From assembly GCA_029267175.1 (NCBI GenBank), contig JARIDJ010000008.1, positions 1 to 37,485 on the forward strand: DNA of 37,485 nucleotides, written 5' to 3'. Under the pieces are notes generated by a model, which saw only the letters and a program-made list of their open reading frames with translations, made no database searches and was not told where the DNA came from. Made by a program: the position numbers and the translations under genes. Source of the stretch: Psychrobacter sp. (GTDB lineage: Bacteria > Pseudomonadota > Gammaproteobacteria > Pseudomonadales > Moraxellaceae). This document shows positions 1 through 10,512 of this stretch, one piece after another; within the stretch, counting starts at the first letter, position 1, and each line of letters opens with the position of its first letter.

Positions 1-11
1 AGGAAATACCC

Positions 12-1202
12 ATGGCAAAGGCCAAGTTTGAACGCAGCAAGCCACACGTCAACGTCGGAACCATTGGACACGTTGACCATGGTAAAACCACCCTTACCGC
101 CGCTATCGCAACCGTAGCTGCTAAAACCTCAGGCGGCGAAGCCAAAGACTACGCGTCTATTGACTCAGCTCCAGAAGAAAAAGCACGTGGTATCACCATC
201 AACACCTCACACGTAGAATATGACACCGAAAGCCGTCACTACGCCCACGTTGATTGCCCAGGTCACGCCGATTATGTTAAAAACATGATCACCGGTGCCG
301 CACAAATGGACGGCGCTATCCTAGTTGTATCAGCGACTGACGGCCCAATGCCACAAACTCGTGAGCACATCTTGCTCTCTCGTCAGGTTGGCGTACCGTA
401 CATCATCGTCTTCATGAACAAATGTGACCTAGTAGATGACGAAGAGTTACTTGAGCTAGTAGAAATGGAAGTTCGTGAACTATTAAACGACTATGACTTC
501 CCAGGTGATGACACCCCAATCGTCAAAGGTTCAGCCACCCAAGCCCTAAAAGGCGACGAAGGCAAATACGGCGAACCAGCGGTAGTAGAATTACTAGGCA
601 TTCTAGACACCTACATCCCAGAGCCTGAGCGTGACATCGACAAAGCATTCCTAATGCCAATCGAAGACGTCTTCTCAATCTCAGGTCGTGGTACCGTTGT
701 TACTGGCCGTGTTGAATCAGGTATTGTCCGCGTAGGCGACGAGATCGAAATCGTCGGTATCCGTGACACCCAAAAAACCACCTGTACTGGTGTAGAGATG
801 TTCCGTAAACTGCTAGATGAAGGTCGTGCTGGTGAGAACTGTGGTGTACTACTCCGTGGTACTAAGCGTGAAGACGTCCAACGTGGCCAAGTACTAGCTA
901 AGCCAGGTTCAATCACTCCGCATACTAAGTTTGACGCAGAAGTATACGTACTATCAAAAGAAGAAGGTGGTCGTCATACTCCTTTCCTAAACGGCTATCG
1001 TCCACAGTTCTACTTCCGTACCACTGACGTGACTGGCGCAATCCAGCTACAAGACGGTACTGAGATGGTTATGCCTGGTGATAACGTTGAGATGAGCGTT
1101 GAGCTTATCCATCCGATCGCTATGGACAAAGGCCTACGCTTCGCGATTCGTGAAGGCGGCCGTACGGTAGGTGCTGGTGTGGTTGCTAACGTAAGCAACT
1201 AA
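12..1202 (+). CDS. tuf: Elongation factor Tu
   Basis: GTP-dependent carrier that delivers aminoacyl-tRNA to the ribosomal A site in the cytoplasm. The 396-residue product has the full family length and the standard order: G domain (about 1-200), then two beta-barrel domains. Visible motifs are the P-loop GHVDHGKT near residues 19-26, the switch-II segment DCPGH near 81-85 and the NKCD guanine-specificity motif near 136-139. The C-terminus [11 protein letters not shown] is typical of EF-Tu. The start follows AGGAAA six bases upstream. The window begins only 11 bases before the gene, so the upstream partner (often fusA in the str operon) cannot be seen. Many gammaproteobacteria carry two near-identical tuf copies, and which one this is cannot be told here. 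Confidence 0.99.
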   Translation: MAKAKFERSKPHVNVGTIGHVDHGKTTLTAAIATVAAKTSGGEAKDYASIDSAPEEKARGITINTSHVEYDTESRHYAHVDCPGHADYVKNMITGAAQMDGAILVVSATDGPMPQTREHILLSRQVGVPYIIVFMNKCDLVDDEELLELVEMEVRELLNDYDFPGDDTPIVKGSATQALKGDEGKYGEPAVVELLGILDTYIPEPERDIDKAFLMPIEDVFSISGRGTVVTGRVESGIVRVGDEIEIVGIRDTQKTTCTGVEMFRKLLDEGRAGENCGVLLRGTKREDVQRGQVLAKPGSITPHTKFDAEVYVLSKEEGGRHTPFLNGYRPQFYFRTTDVTGAIQLQDGTEMVMPGDNVEMSVELIHPIAMDKGLRFAIREGGRTVGAGVVANVSN

Positions 1203-1237
1203 TCATCAACGCTTAGCGTTATGCTAAACGGTTAGTC

Positions 1238-1272
1238 AAAAGCCGCTCTCTTTATTGAGGGTGGCTTTTTTT
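1238..1272 (+). terminator. Rho-independent terminator after tuf
   Basis: The inverted arms AAAGCCGC and GTGGCTTT are followed by a T-tract, 36 bases after the tuf stop. The pairing is good with one wobble, and no other gene would use it on this strand. Confidence 0.85.
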
Positions 1273-1319
1273 ATGGGCGAAGGTTTTGCTTATAGGTGAT
1301 TCATGAGATTTGAATTGGC

Positions 1320-1341
1320 GTAGGGTGCGACCCGCGCACCA
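1320..1341. repeat. REP-like palindrome, outer left inverted repeat
   Basis: A short stem-loop-forming sequence beginning GTAGGGTGCG and ending GCGCACCA. An inverted counterpart lies at 2419-2440 and matches at 19 of 22 positions by eye. Such GGGTGCG/CGCACC elements resemble the extragenic palindromes dispersed in many proteobacterial genomes. Together with 1441-1472 it bounds the orphan gene at 1526-2359. Confidence 0.7.
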
Positions 1342-1440
1342 TTTAAAGTCTTGATTTGTGGCTAAGAGTTATGTAGGTTGGTGTCGAGGGACAATACTCA
1401 AAATGATAATTACGAATAAAAACTAATCTCAATCTATCAT

Positions 1441-1472
1441 GTTGGGTGTCGCAAGCTCTTCCCAGTTTACGG
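1441..1472. repeat. Inner left inverted repeat of orphan-gene cassette
   Basis: A 32-base segment starting GTTGGGTGTCGCAAGCTC and ending TACGG. It matches the reverse complement of 2354-2385 at 26 of 32 positions. It overlaps the first codons of the longest possible reading frame (ATG at 1439), which argues against that start. A further degenerate piece, GTAGGTTGGTGTCGAGGG near 1374-1391, and the string GTGGCTAAGA near 1360 recur in direct orientation on the right side (2356-2372 and 2397-2406). Confidence 0.75.
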
Positions 1473-1525
1473 ACAGGTATTTTGACAAACTTAACATTAA
1501 GAAGTTACTAGACGGAATCTTTATT

Positions 1526-2359
1526 ATGAAATTAAAACAAACCGTTAGCACCCAAATACATAGTCGTCTGACCATGCACGATCCTAAAGACCATCTAGCG
1601 TGGTTGAAACTGCATTTTAAAATGTTACCTAGTATGACACCATACAAATGGGACTATTTTGAGCCTATTAAAAAACTATACGATGCTAACAATGATTGGC
1701 AGGAACTCTATCAATGGGGAAGCATGGATTTTACGTTTCATTGGAAAAGATTGAAAAAAAATCGGGCTTGGGGGTGGTTGAACACGGCAGAACCGAAACG
1801 CTGGTGGCATATGGATACTCATGCATCTGAGTCAATAGATAGTGAGTTAACGCAGACTAATTTTGAAGAGTTGATAGCTTACGTCAAAGCCAGCTCAGTT
1901 CAGTTTAAAGCCGACTTAGCATTTATAGATCACTGGCATGATGAGTATCGTAAGGTTAATTCATGGGATTCACTTGTTACTCATCAAATGCGACACTGGT
2001 TGTATGATGTCTATTGGGTCACGGTATTTGGGGACGCTTACGTACGCTTGTTTGGGATGGAAAAGCTGTTATCCACTCCTGCTTACAAAGTTGAGAAACT
2101 CAATGATGAAACGGTGTTTATTCAGCTCACAGAGCATTTGACAGACAGTAGTGAAAACTTTGAAGCATTTCAAAAGATACGAAAAGCGGTAAAAGATCAT
2201 CTAGATCCTGATGCTTTTTATCAAAAAGAAAAAGTATCTCAATTTCCTTTAACACATGAGCCTGATTTTAAACTGGTGGAACAGGGTGATGTCTTTAATG
2301 CGCCTTTATTTGATTTAATACCTGATGAGTATATGGATAGGAAGCTTAAAAACCCGTAG
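1526..2359 (+). CDS. Uncharacterised protein in inverted-repeat-bounded cassette
   Basis: The product is 277 residues and I do not recognise the family. It looks soluble, with no signal peptide or membrane segment. It is rich in Trp, Tyr, His and Phe (for example KRWWHMD, HWHDEYR, MRHWLYDVYW) and ends with an acidic stretch. This composition recalls immunity-type proteins of secreted toxins, but that is a guess. The start chosen is the ATG at 1526, with GGA about 11 bases upstream. An in-frame ATG at 1439 would give 306 residues, but it has no ribosome binding site and lies against the inverted repeat at 1441-1472. The stop codon (2357-2359) falls inside the mirror repeat at 2354-2385. It stands alone, with the tuf terminator before it and rimI 140 bases after. 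Confidence 0.7.
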   Translation: MKLKQTVSTQIHSRLTMHDPKDHLAWLKLHFKMLPSMTPYKWDYFEPIKKLYDANNDWQELYQWGSMDFTFHWKRLKKNRAWGWLNTAEPKRWWHMDTHASESIDSELTQTNFEELIAYVKASSVQFKADLAFIDHWHDEYRKVNSWDSLVTHQMRHWLYDVYWVTVFGDAYVRLFGMEKLLSTPAYKVEKLNDETVFIQLTEHLTDSSENFEAFQKIRKAVKDHLDPDAFYQKEKVSQFPLTHEPDFKLVEQGDVFNAPLFDLIPDEYMDRKLKNP

Positions 2360-2385
2360 GTTGGGTGGAGCTTGTGACACCCAAC
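2354..2385. repeat. Inner right inverted repeat of orphan-gene cassette
   Basis: This is the mirror of 1441-1472 and is itself a hairpin: GTTGGGTG pairs perfectly with CACCCAAC around a ten-base loop. It contains the stop codon of the orphan gene, so it may also act as that gene's 3' hairpin, although no T-tract follows. Confidence 0.75.
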
Positions 2386-2418
2386 AACTAGCTACGTGGC
2401 TAAGACTCTTCTAATTAC

Positions 2419-2440
2419 TGGTGCGCGAGGCACACCCTAC
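2419..2440. repeat. REP-like palindrome, outer right inverted repeat
   Basis: The sequence runs from TGGTGCGCGAGG to CACACCCTAC and is the inverted counterpart of 1320-1341. It ends about 60 bases before the rimI start. Confidence 0.7.
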
Positions 2441-2499
2441 AAAGACCGTTAGGATAAAAATAAAAATTTTGATTATAAATATGATAAGTAGAATAAAAA

Positions 2500-2973
2500 A
2501 TGCCAACCATAAAGTTACTTAATAAAGAATCATCTAATGCTCAAAGCATGATTCAAGTCGTTGCCAATATCGAAGCTTTAGTTCAACTACAAGACGCTTG
2601 GAGTTATCAAACCCTAATAGAATTGCTTGAGCAAGACAGTATTGATTTATTAGTAGTCATTCAAAGTGACAAAATCATTGGCTATTGTCTTTATCAATCT
2701 CTCTTTGAGCAAGCAGAGATTTTGCGCATAGGTACTGATCCTGATTATCAGCGTCAAGGGGTGGCTTCTAAACTATTTGCTAAGTTGCATGAGCGGCTAC
2801 AACAGTTAGAAATTGAGAATCTATTATTAGAAGTGCGCGCCGATAATGTCGCTGCGATAGCCTTGTACGAGCGCCAAGGATTTAGCGTTATTCATCGACG
2901 TAAAGGCTATTATCAACAGTCGCATCAACCCGCTATCGATGCTTTGATTATGCAGCTAAATTATAAAAAGTAA
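2500..2973 (+). CDS. rimI: Ribosomal protein bS18 alanine N-acetyltransferase RimI
   Basis: A GNAT-fold enzyme that acetylates the N-terminal alanine of ribosomal protein bS18 using acetyl-CoA. The 157-residue length fits RimI. The acetyl-CoA pyrophosphate-binding motif RQGVAS is at 85-90, preceded by the beta-4 strand LRIGTDPDYQ. The characteristic LLLEVRADN (about 108-116) with ALYERQGF (121-128) supplies the expected Glu 111 and Tyr 123. The ribosome binding site is weak (AGTAG about 12 bases upstream). The gene converges with the MerR-family gene 21 bases downstream. General GNAT activity is certain; the RimI assignment is strong but rests on motif resemblance. Confidence 0.88.
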   Translation: MPTIKLLNKESSNAQSMIQVVANIEALVQLQDAWSYQTLIELLEQDSIDLLVVIQSDKIIGYCLYQSLFEQAEILRIGTDPDYQRQGVASKLFAKLHERLQQLEIENLLLEVRADNVAAIALYERQGFSVIHRRKGYYQQSHQPAIDALIMQLNYKK

Positions 2974-2994
2974 GATTGAATGAAGCTTACAAAG

Positions 2995-3438
2995 TTATCT
3001 ACGATAAGGTAGAGAAGGGGTGGTGTTTTTGCAATCATCAGCAGTAGGTAGATAGCTATCATCTGCTTTCATGCGCTTAAGCATAGCAATACGTTGACTT
3101 AACATCTCGACCATCAGATTAATATTGGCCTGTTGCTTTTTGACTTGTGCTAATTTCTGTTTAGTCAAATTCAATTGTTCATCGAGATTTAGGTTACCAT
3201 CATAATAATCATCCAAGCTGTTTTTTATCTCAGTCAAGGTAAAACCGATAGCCTGCGCGCTCTTAATCAGCTCAATGCGCTCAACGCACTCTGGATGAAA
3301 CTCAGTATATAATCGCGAACCCGCCTGCCGTTTTCGAGACTTGAGCAGTCCCAATTCATCATAATGACGCACCGTATCTTTAGTGGTATTGGCTAGCGCT
3401 GCCAATTTACCAATTAATAAAAAGCTAGTATCTGACAT
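2995..3438 (-). CDS. MerR-family transcriptional regulator
   Basis: A cytoplasmic DNA-binding regulator of 147 residues from the ATG at 3438, which has AGGATAACTATA in front. A longer frame to 3477 lacks such a site. The winged helix-turn-helix is at about 6-70, with the hallmark VRHYDELGLLKSRKR and SRLYTEF. The dimerisation coiled coil follows at about 80-118. The C-terminal effector region is short, with Cys near the end (ADDCKN) and one in HPECVERI. The paired-Cys metal loop of CueR or ZntR is not clear, so the ligand is unknown. It sits 61 bases downstream of aat on the same strand and may be transcribed with it. Confidence 0.88.
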   Translation of the reverse strand: MSDTSFLLIGKLAALANTTKDTVRHYDELGLLKSRKRQAGSRLYTEFHPECVERIELIKSAQAIGFTLTEIKNSLDDYYDGNLNLDEQLNLTKQKLAQVKKQQANINLMVEMLSQRIAMLKRMKADDSYLPTADDCKNTTPSLPYRR

Positions 3439-3499
3439 TATAGTTATCCTTTGATCACAGCCTTTAACGGTTAGCAACTACCGATAGTATCGATAAATT

Positions 3500-4300
3500 T
3501 TAGAATGACCATAATCTGGCATGGCTATCTAGCATCGCTACAGGTACCGAGTCAGCGGCAGTGTTTGACCAATTAACTGAGCCTGCGCCTATTGCTTTAT
3601 CCAATTGCCGCAAAAACTTATCACGACTTAGCGTAGTTGCGCCTAAGCTCAACAAATGATCGTTTGGCAACTGACAATCGACTACAGCTATCTCACTCTC
3701 TATACATAATTGCATCAGACCCCAAAAAGCGATCTTTGAGGCGTTAGAGGCGCGGTGGAACATCGATTCGCCAAAATAAATATGCCCAATCTTCAGTCCA
3801 TAAAGTCCACCTATTAGCTGATTTTTTTCATCCCAAACCTCAATGCTATGAGCAAAACCATAATCATACAGCTGCGTATAAGCCTCAATCATCTCCTGAT
3901 GAATCCAAGTATGCTCGCCTTCAATGGCCTCATCACTGCGCGGCAAACTACAAGCATGAATAACCTCAGCAAAGGCTTTATTAACCGTTAATTGCCAACG
4001 CGAGTTTTTGGCCTGTTTACGTAATGATTTGCTGGGTTGATAGTCCTTGGGAAGGATAATACAGCGCGGCTCAGGGCACCACCAAGCGATAGGATCATCC
4101 TCGTTGAACCAAGGGAAAAGCCCTTGAGCATAAGCGGCTATCAGCGTTTCAGGCGCTAAATCACCACCTATAGCCACCACGCCGTAGCCATCATGATCGA
4201 CATGGGTAGGATTGGGAAAGCTATAATGCCCAAGACTTTTAATCATTTTACTAAAATTTTCGGGCGCTATATTATCAGCGTTAAGCTCTGACAGACTCAA
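3500..4300 (-). CDS. aat: Leucyl/phenylalanyl-tRNA--protein transferase
   Basis: Transfers Leu or Phe from tRNA to proteins with N-terminal Arg or Lys, creating N-degrons for ClpS/ClpAP. The 266-residue product carries the family signature: FPNP, then GVVAIGGDLAPETLIAAYAQG, GLFPWF and WWCPEPRC, with LIGGLYGLKIG and GESMFH later. The reading frame begins with TTG at 4300, directly after the trxB stop (TAA at 4303-4301), and AAGAGG lies about six bases ahead. That suggests translational coupling to trxB. An internal ATG at 4246 (MIKSLGHYSF) would give the more usual N-terminus but has no clear ribosome binding site. Confidence 0.96.
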   Translation of the reverse strand: MSLSELNADNIAPENFSKMIKSLGHYSFPNPTHVDHDGYGVVAIGGDLAPETLIAAYAQGLFPWFNEDDPIAWWCPEPRCIILPKDYQPSKSLRKQAKNSRWQLTVNKAFAEVIHACSLPRSDEAIEGEHTWIHQEMIEAYTQLYDYGFAHSIEVWDEKNQLIGGLYGLKIGHIYFGESMFHRASNASKIAFWGLMQLCIESEIAVVDCQLPNDHLLSLGATTLSRDKFLRQLDKAIGAGSVNWSNTAADSVPVAMLDSHARLWSF

Positions 4301-5747
<1,447 letters not shown>

Positions 5748-8700
5748 GTGATATCAGCAGCAGTTGTAGATTATTTAAAAAAAGGGGTGTTTACCATTCT
5801 TGGGCTAATGTTGGCAGTTTATCTGTTCGTTATCCTGATGACTTATACTGGCAATGACCCTAGCTGGTCGCACATTAGTAGCGATATGACCACTATCAAT
5901 AATATGGGCGGCGCTATGGGCGCTTGGCTATCTGATTTGCTCTATAGCTTTTTTGGCTTTGGCGCTTGGTGGCTATTGGTATTTATGATTTATGAATCCA
6001 TCTTGATTTGGTGGGATAATAAGCCGACTTTTTGGGTATTGCGCTTGGTGGCCTACGTGTTTTTATTGCTAAGTGCTAGTGCTTTATTTGCGCAGTTAGT
6101 AGCCTTGATTCAGCACGTAGCAGATCCTGTGACCTCAGGTCTCAAAGGCGTGGCAGGTGGCATCATTGGCCTTGAGTTACAAGCGCGCCTAGCTTTATTA
6201 CTAACCAAATGGGGCAGTGTGCTATTTTTGAGCTTTTTTGTGGTTATTACGGCTACCTTTGCTTTTAATATTCATTGGTTATCGATTTATCATAAATTAA
6301 CCGCGTTGAAGTGGCTAGGCTCAGGTATTAGCGAGCCCTCTAATGCTAATGAAAATGCTAGTAAAAAGGCTGCTGATTTCGAAGAAGCTGACTCTACCGC
6401 CACTGCTAAAATGGCTGAGAGCAAGCATAATAGCACTGAGATAGCGCCTGAGTATGAGCAGTTACTGCTTGAGCTACAAACCGAGACCAATACCACAGCG
6501 CCGCAAAACACCAGTCGTTTTAGTCATGTATTGACTGATTTTTTGGTGAAGTCGGGATTGGGCGCTAGTGTCAAAGAAGCTATGGCGAATGCAGAAGCGG
6601 CTGCCACTAATAAAGCCATGACTGACAATCTACAGCCCGCTACGGCTAATGGTGCTAATGAGCGTTATCAAACGCAGGCGGAGACTGTACCAGCTAATAT
6701 CGAGACTAATAATAAAAACACCCCTCAGCCACATAATAAAACCAATCATAATACAAACGATGAAGAGCCTCTTAGCTCAGCAGCAATGCCAACGACAGCA
6801 GAGCAAGTAGATGACTTAGCTGATGCTTGGCTAGCTGAACATACTACCGCTACTATTGACAATGAGTTTGTAGCTAACGAGCAAACTAATGCACCAACGC
6901 CCATTGAGCCAACTAGCGCTGCGTCTACTAGATCGATGGTTGCGCCTGTAGCCATAGCCGAAGAGCCTGTAGTTATAGCCGAAGAGATAAAGGAAGATTT
7001 AGATATAGCAAAAACCATTGTAAGCACAGCGCCAGTTACCGCTACTCCTGATGCAAGTCAATCAAAGCTGGTGGACATGACACCAACTAATACTCCGCCC
7101 TCTAACCCAAAACAAACCCCTAAAGCACAAGAAGATGCTGAGGCAGAGCCAGTCACTGCTGCCAAACCTACCGTTAGCTTTGCGGTGCCAGATGGTGATG
7201 CTAGTAATCATATCACTGACATGATGCCTGAGGATAATAGTCCGGCTGAGAGTGAGCCGGTGATGCCAGACATCCATGACGATGAAGCCTTTACTAAGCG
7301 CTCAAGATCGATGCAAACCGCTGAGTATCGTAGCAGTCTTAGCAAGCTGCCAGAGCTCTCTATACTCGATAAACCAGATCCTAACCGTGAGCCTAGCTAT
7401 ACTATCGCTGAGCTTGAGCAGTTATCGGAGCTATTAGAGATCAAGCTACAAGAGTTCAATGTCAAAGCCGAAGTGGTCCAAGCGATTCCAGGGCCAGTCG
7501 TGACCCGTTTTGAGGTAGATCTGGCCGCTGGTATTAAAGCCAGTAAAGTCACCGGTATCTCGCGTGATTTGGCACGTTCATTGTCTATGGCCTCACTACG
7601 GGTAGTCGAAGTCATTCCTGGCAAGCCTTATATCGGTATCGAGGTGCCTAATAAACAGCGCGAAATGGTACGCTTAATTGAGCTGCTAAATACCGATAAA
7701 TACAAAGATCCTAATGCCCAAATCAGTATGGCGATGGGCAAGGATATTGGTGGTAAGCCGATTATCACTGATTTGGCGCGCGCTCCGCACATGTTAGTGG
7801 CGGGTACCACCGGCTCTGGTAAGTCAGTACTGGTTAATTCAATGCTACTATCAATGCTGCTTAAATACACTCCTAATGAGCTCAGGCTGATTCTCATTGA
7901 TCCCAAGCAGCTAGAGCTGGCTAACTATAATGATATTCCGCACTTGCTTACGCCAGTGGTGACGGATATGACTGAGGCTGCTAGTGCCTTATCATGGTGT
8001 GTAGCTGAGATGGAGCGCCGCTATCAGCTCATGAGTTTGCTAAAAGTGCGTAAGCTTAACGAGTTTAATAAAAAGGTCATTGCCGCCGAAAAAGCCGGTA
8101 AGCCAATGCTTGATCCGTTATGGCGACCAAACGACAATGTCAGTATTAGCCAAGCGCCGAAGCTAAAAACACTACCGATGATCGTTATTGTCGCTGATGA
8201 GTTTGCTGATATGATTATGCAAGTGGGCAAGCAAGCTGAAGAGCTAATCACTCGCTTAGCCCAAAAGTCACGAGCTTCTGGTATTCACTTGATGCTAGCG
8301 ACTCAGCGCCCCTCAGTTGATGTGATCACCGGTTTGATTAAAGCTAACATTCCAGTACGCGCGGCACTGCGGGTCAACTCAAAAGTCGATTCACGGACGA
8401 TTTTGGATAGTGGCGGCGCTGAAGATATGCTCGGTAACGGCGATATGCTGTTCTTGGGACCAGGACAAATTGAGCCGGATCGAGTACACGGCGCTTATGT
8501 TAGTGATGAGGAAGTTAACCGCGTTTGTGATGCGTGGCGCGAGCGCGGAGCCCCAGATTATATCGATAATATGGCTGGTAACTTTGAGCTATCCAGCTCA
8601 GGAAGTAGTGGCGGCTCAGGCGTAGCCTCTGGCGAAGATGATGATCTCTACAATGAAGCTGTGGCTTTTATTATGGAAACTCGTAAAGTATCGGCCTCTA

Positions 8701-8819
8701 GTATCCAGCGCAAATTTAGCATTGGTTATAACCGCGCCGCGCGTATTGTCGACTCAATGGAGGAGGCAGGACTGGTCAGCTCGATGGGTAAAAGTGGTAA
8801 ACGTGAGCTGCTGATGTAA
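5748..8819 (+). CDS. ftsK: DNA translocase FtsK
   Basis: A septal DNA pump that clears chromosome termini and activates XerCD recombination at dif. It has 1023 residues. The N-terminal membrane domain (about 1-180) has four hydrophobic segments. A low-complexity Ala/Thr/Asn/Glu linker (about 195-530) follows, then the alpha/beta motor with Walker A GTTGSGKS at 686-693 and Walker B IVIVADEFADM. The C-terminal gamma winged helix (about 955-1023, with SSIQRKFSIGYNRAARIVD) reads KOPS sequences. The start is GTG with AAAGG about ten bases upstream. Linker length and composition are poorly conserved in the family, so the linker is not in itself anomalous. Confidence 0.98.
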   Translation: MISAAVVDYLKKGVFTILGLMLAVYLFVILMTYTGNDPSWSHISSDMTTINNMGGAMGAWLSDLLYSFFGFGAWWLLVFMIYESILIWWDNKPTFWVLRLVAYVFLLLSASALFAQLVALIQHVADPVTSGLKGVAGGIIGLELQARLALLLTKWGSVLFLSFFVVITATFAFNIHWLSIYHKLTALKWLGSGISEPSNANENASKKAADFEEADSTATAKMAESKHNSTEIAPEYEQLLLELQTETNTTAPQNTSRFSHVLTDFLVKSGLGASVKEAMANAEAAATNKAMTDNLQPATANGANERYQTQAETVPANIETNNKNTPQPHNKTNHNTNDEEPLSSAAMPTTAEQVDDLADAWLAEHTTATIDNEFVANEQTNAPTPIEPTSAASTRSMVAPVAIAEEPVVIAEEIKEDLDIAKTIVSTAPVTATPDASQSKLVDMTPTNTPPSNPKQTPKAQEDAEAEPVTAAKPTVSFAVPDGDASNHITDMMPEDNSPAESEPVMPDIHDDEAFTKRSRSMQTAEYRSSLSKLPELSILDKPDPNREPSYTIAELEQLSELLEIKLQEFNVKAEVVQAIPGPVVTRFEVDLAAGIKASKVTGISRDLARSLSMASLRVVEVIPGKPYIGIEVPNKQREMVRLIELLNTDKYKDPNAQISMAMGKDIGGKPIITDLARAPHMLVAGTTGSGKSVLVNSMLLSMLLKYTPNELRLILIDPKQLELANYNDIPHLLTPVVTDMTEAASALSWCVAEMERRYQLMSLLKVRKLNEFNKKVIAAEKAGKPMLDPLWRPNDNVSISQAPKLKTLPMIVIVADEFADMIMQVGKQAEELITRLAQKSRASGIHLMLATQRPSVDVITGLIKANIPVRAALRVNSKVDSRTILDSGGAEDMLGNGDMLFLGPGQIEPDRVHGAYVSDEEVNRVCDAWRERGAPDYIDNMAGNFELSSSGSSGGSGVASGEDDDLYNEAVAFIMETRKVSASSIQRKFSIGYNRAARIVDSMEEAGLVSSMGKSGKRELLM

Positions 8820-8845
8820 TCTTTTATAAGTTTTTGATTAATATA

Positions 8846-8876
8846 AAGCGAGTCACAAAAGTGGCTCGTTTTTTTT
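8846..8876 (+). terminator. Rho-independent terminator after ftsK
   Basis: CGAGTCAC pairs with GTGGCTCG (one G-T wobble) around an AAAA loop and is followed by eight T residues, 27 bases after the ftsK stop. Confidence 0.9.
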
Positions 8877-8961
8877 GGCGTAAATTTTGCTTTAGCTTAA
8901 TGCTAAGATATAGTACTTTATTCCATAATCTACAAAACCATTAGCCAAGCAAGGATGCCCT

Positions 8962-10455
8962 ATGTTTAAAGAATATACCCAATACGATGCACTAGGATTG
9001 GCCGCATTAGTCAATGCAGGCGAGGTCAGTGCCAAAGAATTACTCGATAGCGCTGTGGCTCGCGCTAATAAGCTTAACTCAAAACTCAATGCTATTGTCC
9101 ACCGTTTTGATGAGCGCGCTTATGCCGCAGCGCAGTCAGAGCTGCCGTCTGGCGCTTTTCATGGTGTGCCTTATTTGCTCAAGGACTTATCCTTTGGTTA
9201 TGAAGGTGAGCCACTAACAATGGGCAGTCGCAGCGTCAATATTATCTCAGCTTACGATAGCGAGATTGTCAAACGCATGAAAGCGACTGGCGTCAACACC
9301 TTTGGTAAGACTAATACCCCAGAGTTTGGTTTGATTATCACCACCGAGCCCAAAGCTCATGGCGCAACTCACAATCCTTTTAAAAAAGGCTATAGCTCGG
9401 GTGGCTCATCAGGCGGTAGTGCAGCAGCGGTCGCTAGCGGTATTGTACCGATGGCAGGCGCTGGCGATGGTGGCGGCTCTATTCGCTTTCCAGCAGCTTG
9501 GTGCGGCGCGTTTGGTTTGAAACCTAGTCGCGGCCGCAACCCGATGGGGCCAGCACTAGGCGAGGGCTGGGAAGGGGCAGTTGCCGATCATGTGATTACG
9601 CGTAGTGTACGCGATAGTGCCGCGATGCTCGATGCCACAAGTGGCGCAGAGATTGGCGCGCCTTTTGTCATTGCCCCGCCCAAGACCAGCTTTTTAGAAG
9701 CCGCCATGCGCGCGCCGAAGCAGCTCAAGATTGCCTTACATCAGCAACCGTTAATCGCAGGGACGGTAGTAGATAAAGAGGTATTAGCAGTACTAGAGCA
9801 TACCGCCAAGCAGTTGGAGGCGATGGGACATATCGTGGTACCTGCTGAGCCTAATATCAATATAGAAAAGTTTTGGCACGATTTTATGGTAGTCGTCTGT
9901 ACTCATACCGCTTTTACCATTGATAATTTGGAACGGGAATTTGGCGCGCTACATACTCGTAAGCTTGAACCGCAGACATACAATATGGCACTACTAGGAC
10001 GTTCATTATCTGCCGTGGATTTGGCCCATGCTAAACATGGCTGGCATGATAGTCAATATCAGACGGGACTTTTGCTAGAGCAATACGATATGATTTTGTG
10101 TCCGACGGTACCGACGCCAGCTGTTAAGCACGGTGTACTGCCACCCAGCATCATGGATGAGATGCTGATGCGTAGCGCTGAGGTGCTCAATAAGGGGGTA
10201 GATATGGGTAAATACGCCTTTAGCTCAGGCATGATAGAGAAGCTTAGCCATCCGGTACTTAGCAAAATGGCCTTTACCATACTTGGCAACGTGACTGGCT
10301 TGCCAGCGGTCTCTGTACCAGTAGGTATGAGTAAAAAAGGCCTGCCTATTGGTATGCAGCTGATTGGGCGCATGAATGATGAAACGACATTATTTAGCGT
10401 AGCAGGTGAGATGGAGCGAGCTGGCATGTTTACCAAAGCGGCGTTTGAGAAGTAA
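8962..10455 (+). CDS. Amidase-signature family hydrolase
   Basis: A serine amidohydrolase of 497 residues. The family's Ser-cisSer-Lys triad is visible as Lys 74 (in YLLKDLS), Ser 149 (in GGSSGGS) and Ser 173 (in GGGSIRFP). The spacings of 75 and 24 residues equal those of the FAAH triad. The YLLKDL start and overall form resemble 6-aminohexanoate cyclic-dimer hydrolase-type amidases, but the substrate cannot be fixed from sequence. It is not GatA by context, as no gatB or gatC is nearby. There is no signal peptide, so it is cytoplasmic. AAGGA lies eight bases before the ATG. It is a single gene with its own promoter region after the ftsK terminator. Confidence 0.9.
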   Translation: MFKEYTQYDALGLAALVNAGEVSAKELLDSAVARANKLNSKLNAIVHRFDERAYAAAQSELPSGAFHGVPYLLKDLSFGYEGEPLTMGSRSVNIISAYDSEIVKRMKATGVNTFGKTNTPEFGLIITTEPKAHGATHNPFKKGYSSGGSSGGSAAAVASGIVPMAGAGDGGGSIRFPAAWCGAFGLKPSRGRNPMGPALGEGWEGAVADHVITRSVRDSAAMLDATSGAEIGAPFVIAPPKTSFLEAAMRAPKQLKIALHQQPLIAGTVVDKEVLAVLEHTAKQLEAMGHIVVPAEPNINIEKFWHDFMVVVCTHTAFTIDNLEREFGALHTRKLEPQTYNMALLGRSLSAVDLAHAKHGWHDSQYQTGLLLEQYDMILCPTVPTPAVKHGVLPPSIMDEMLMRSAEVLNKGVDMGKYAFSSGMIEKLSHPVLSKMAFTILGNVTGLPAVSVPVGMSKKGLPIGMQLIGRMNDETTLFSVAGEMERAGMFTKAAFEK

Positions 10456-10498
10456 TTGAGCCTTGTTACTTGAACTAGTTACTTGAGCCTTGTCACTT
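10456..10498. repeat. Short tandem duplication after the amidase stop
   Basis: TTGAGCCTTGTTACTT at 10456-10471 recurs as TTGAGCCTTGTCACTT at 10483-10498, with one mismatch and a 27-base period. It lies between the convergent amidase and dioxygenase genes and probably arose by replication slippage. Confidence 0.7.
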
Positions 10499-10512
10499 TG
10501 TTACTTTATCCA

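Noticed and set aside
1439-1525. Upstream extension of the orphan gene to the ATG at 1439
   Set aside because: There is no ribosome binding site, and most of the extension is the inverted repeat at 1441-1472. The ATG at 1526 is preferred.
6290-8251. Several minus-strand frames opposite ftsK
   Set aside because: They are antisense to a well-supported gene, have no ribosome binding sites and show Ser/Leu/Ile-rich shadow composition.
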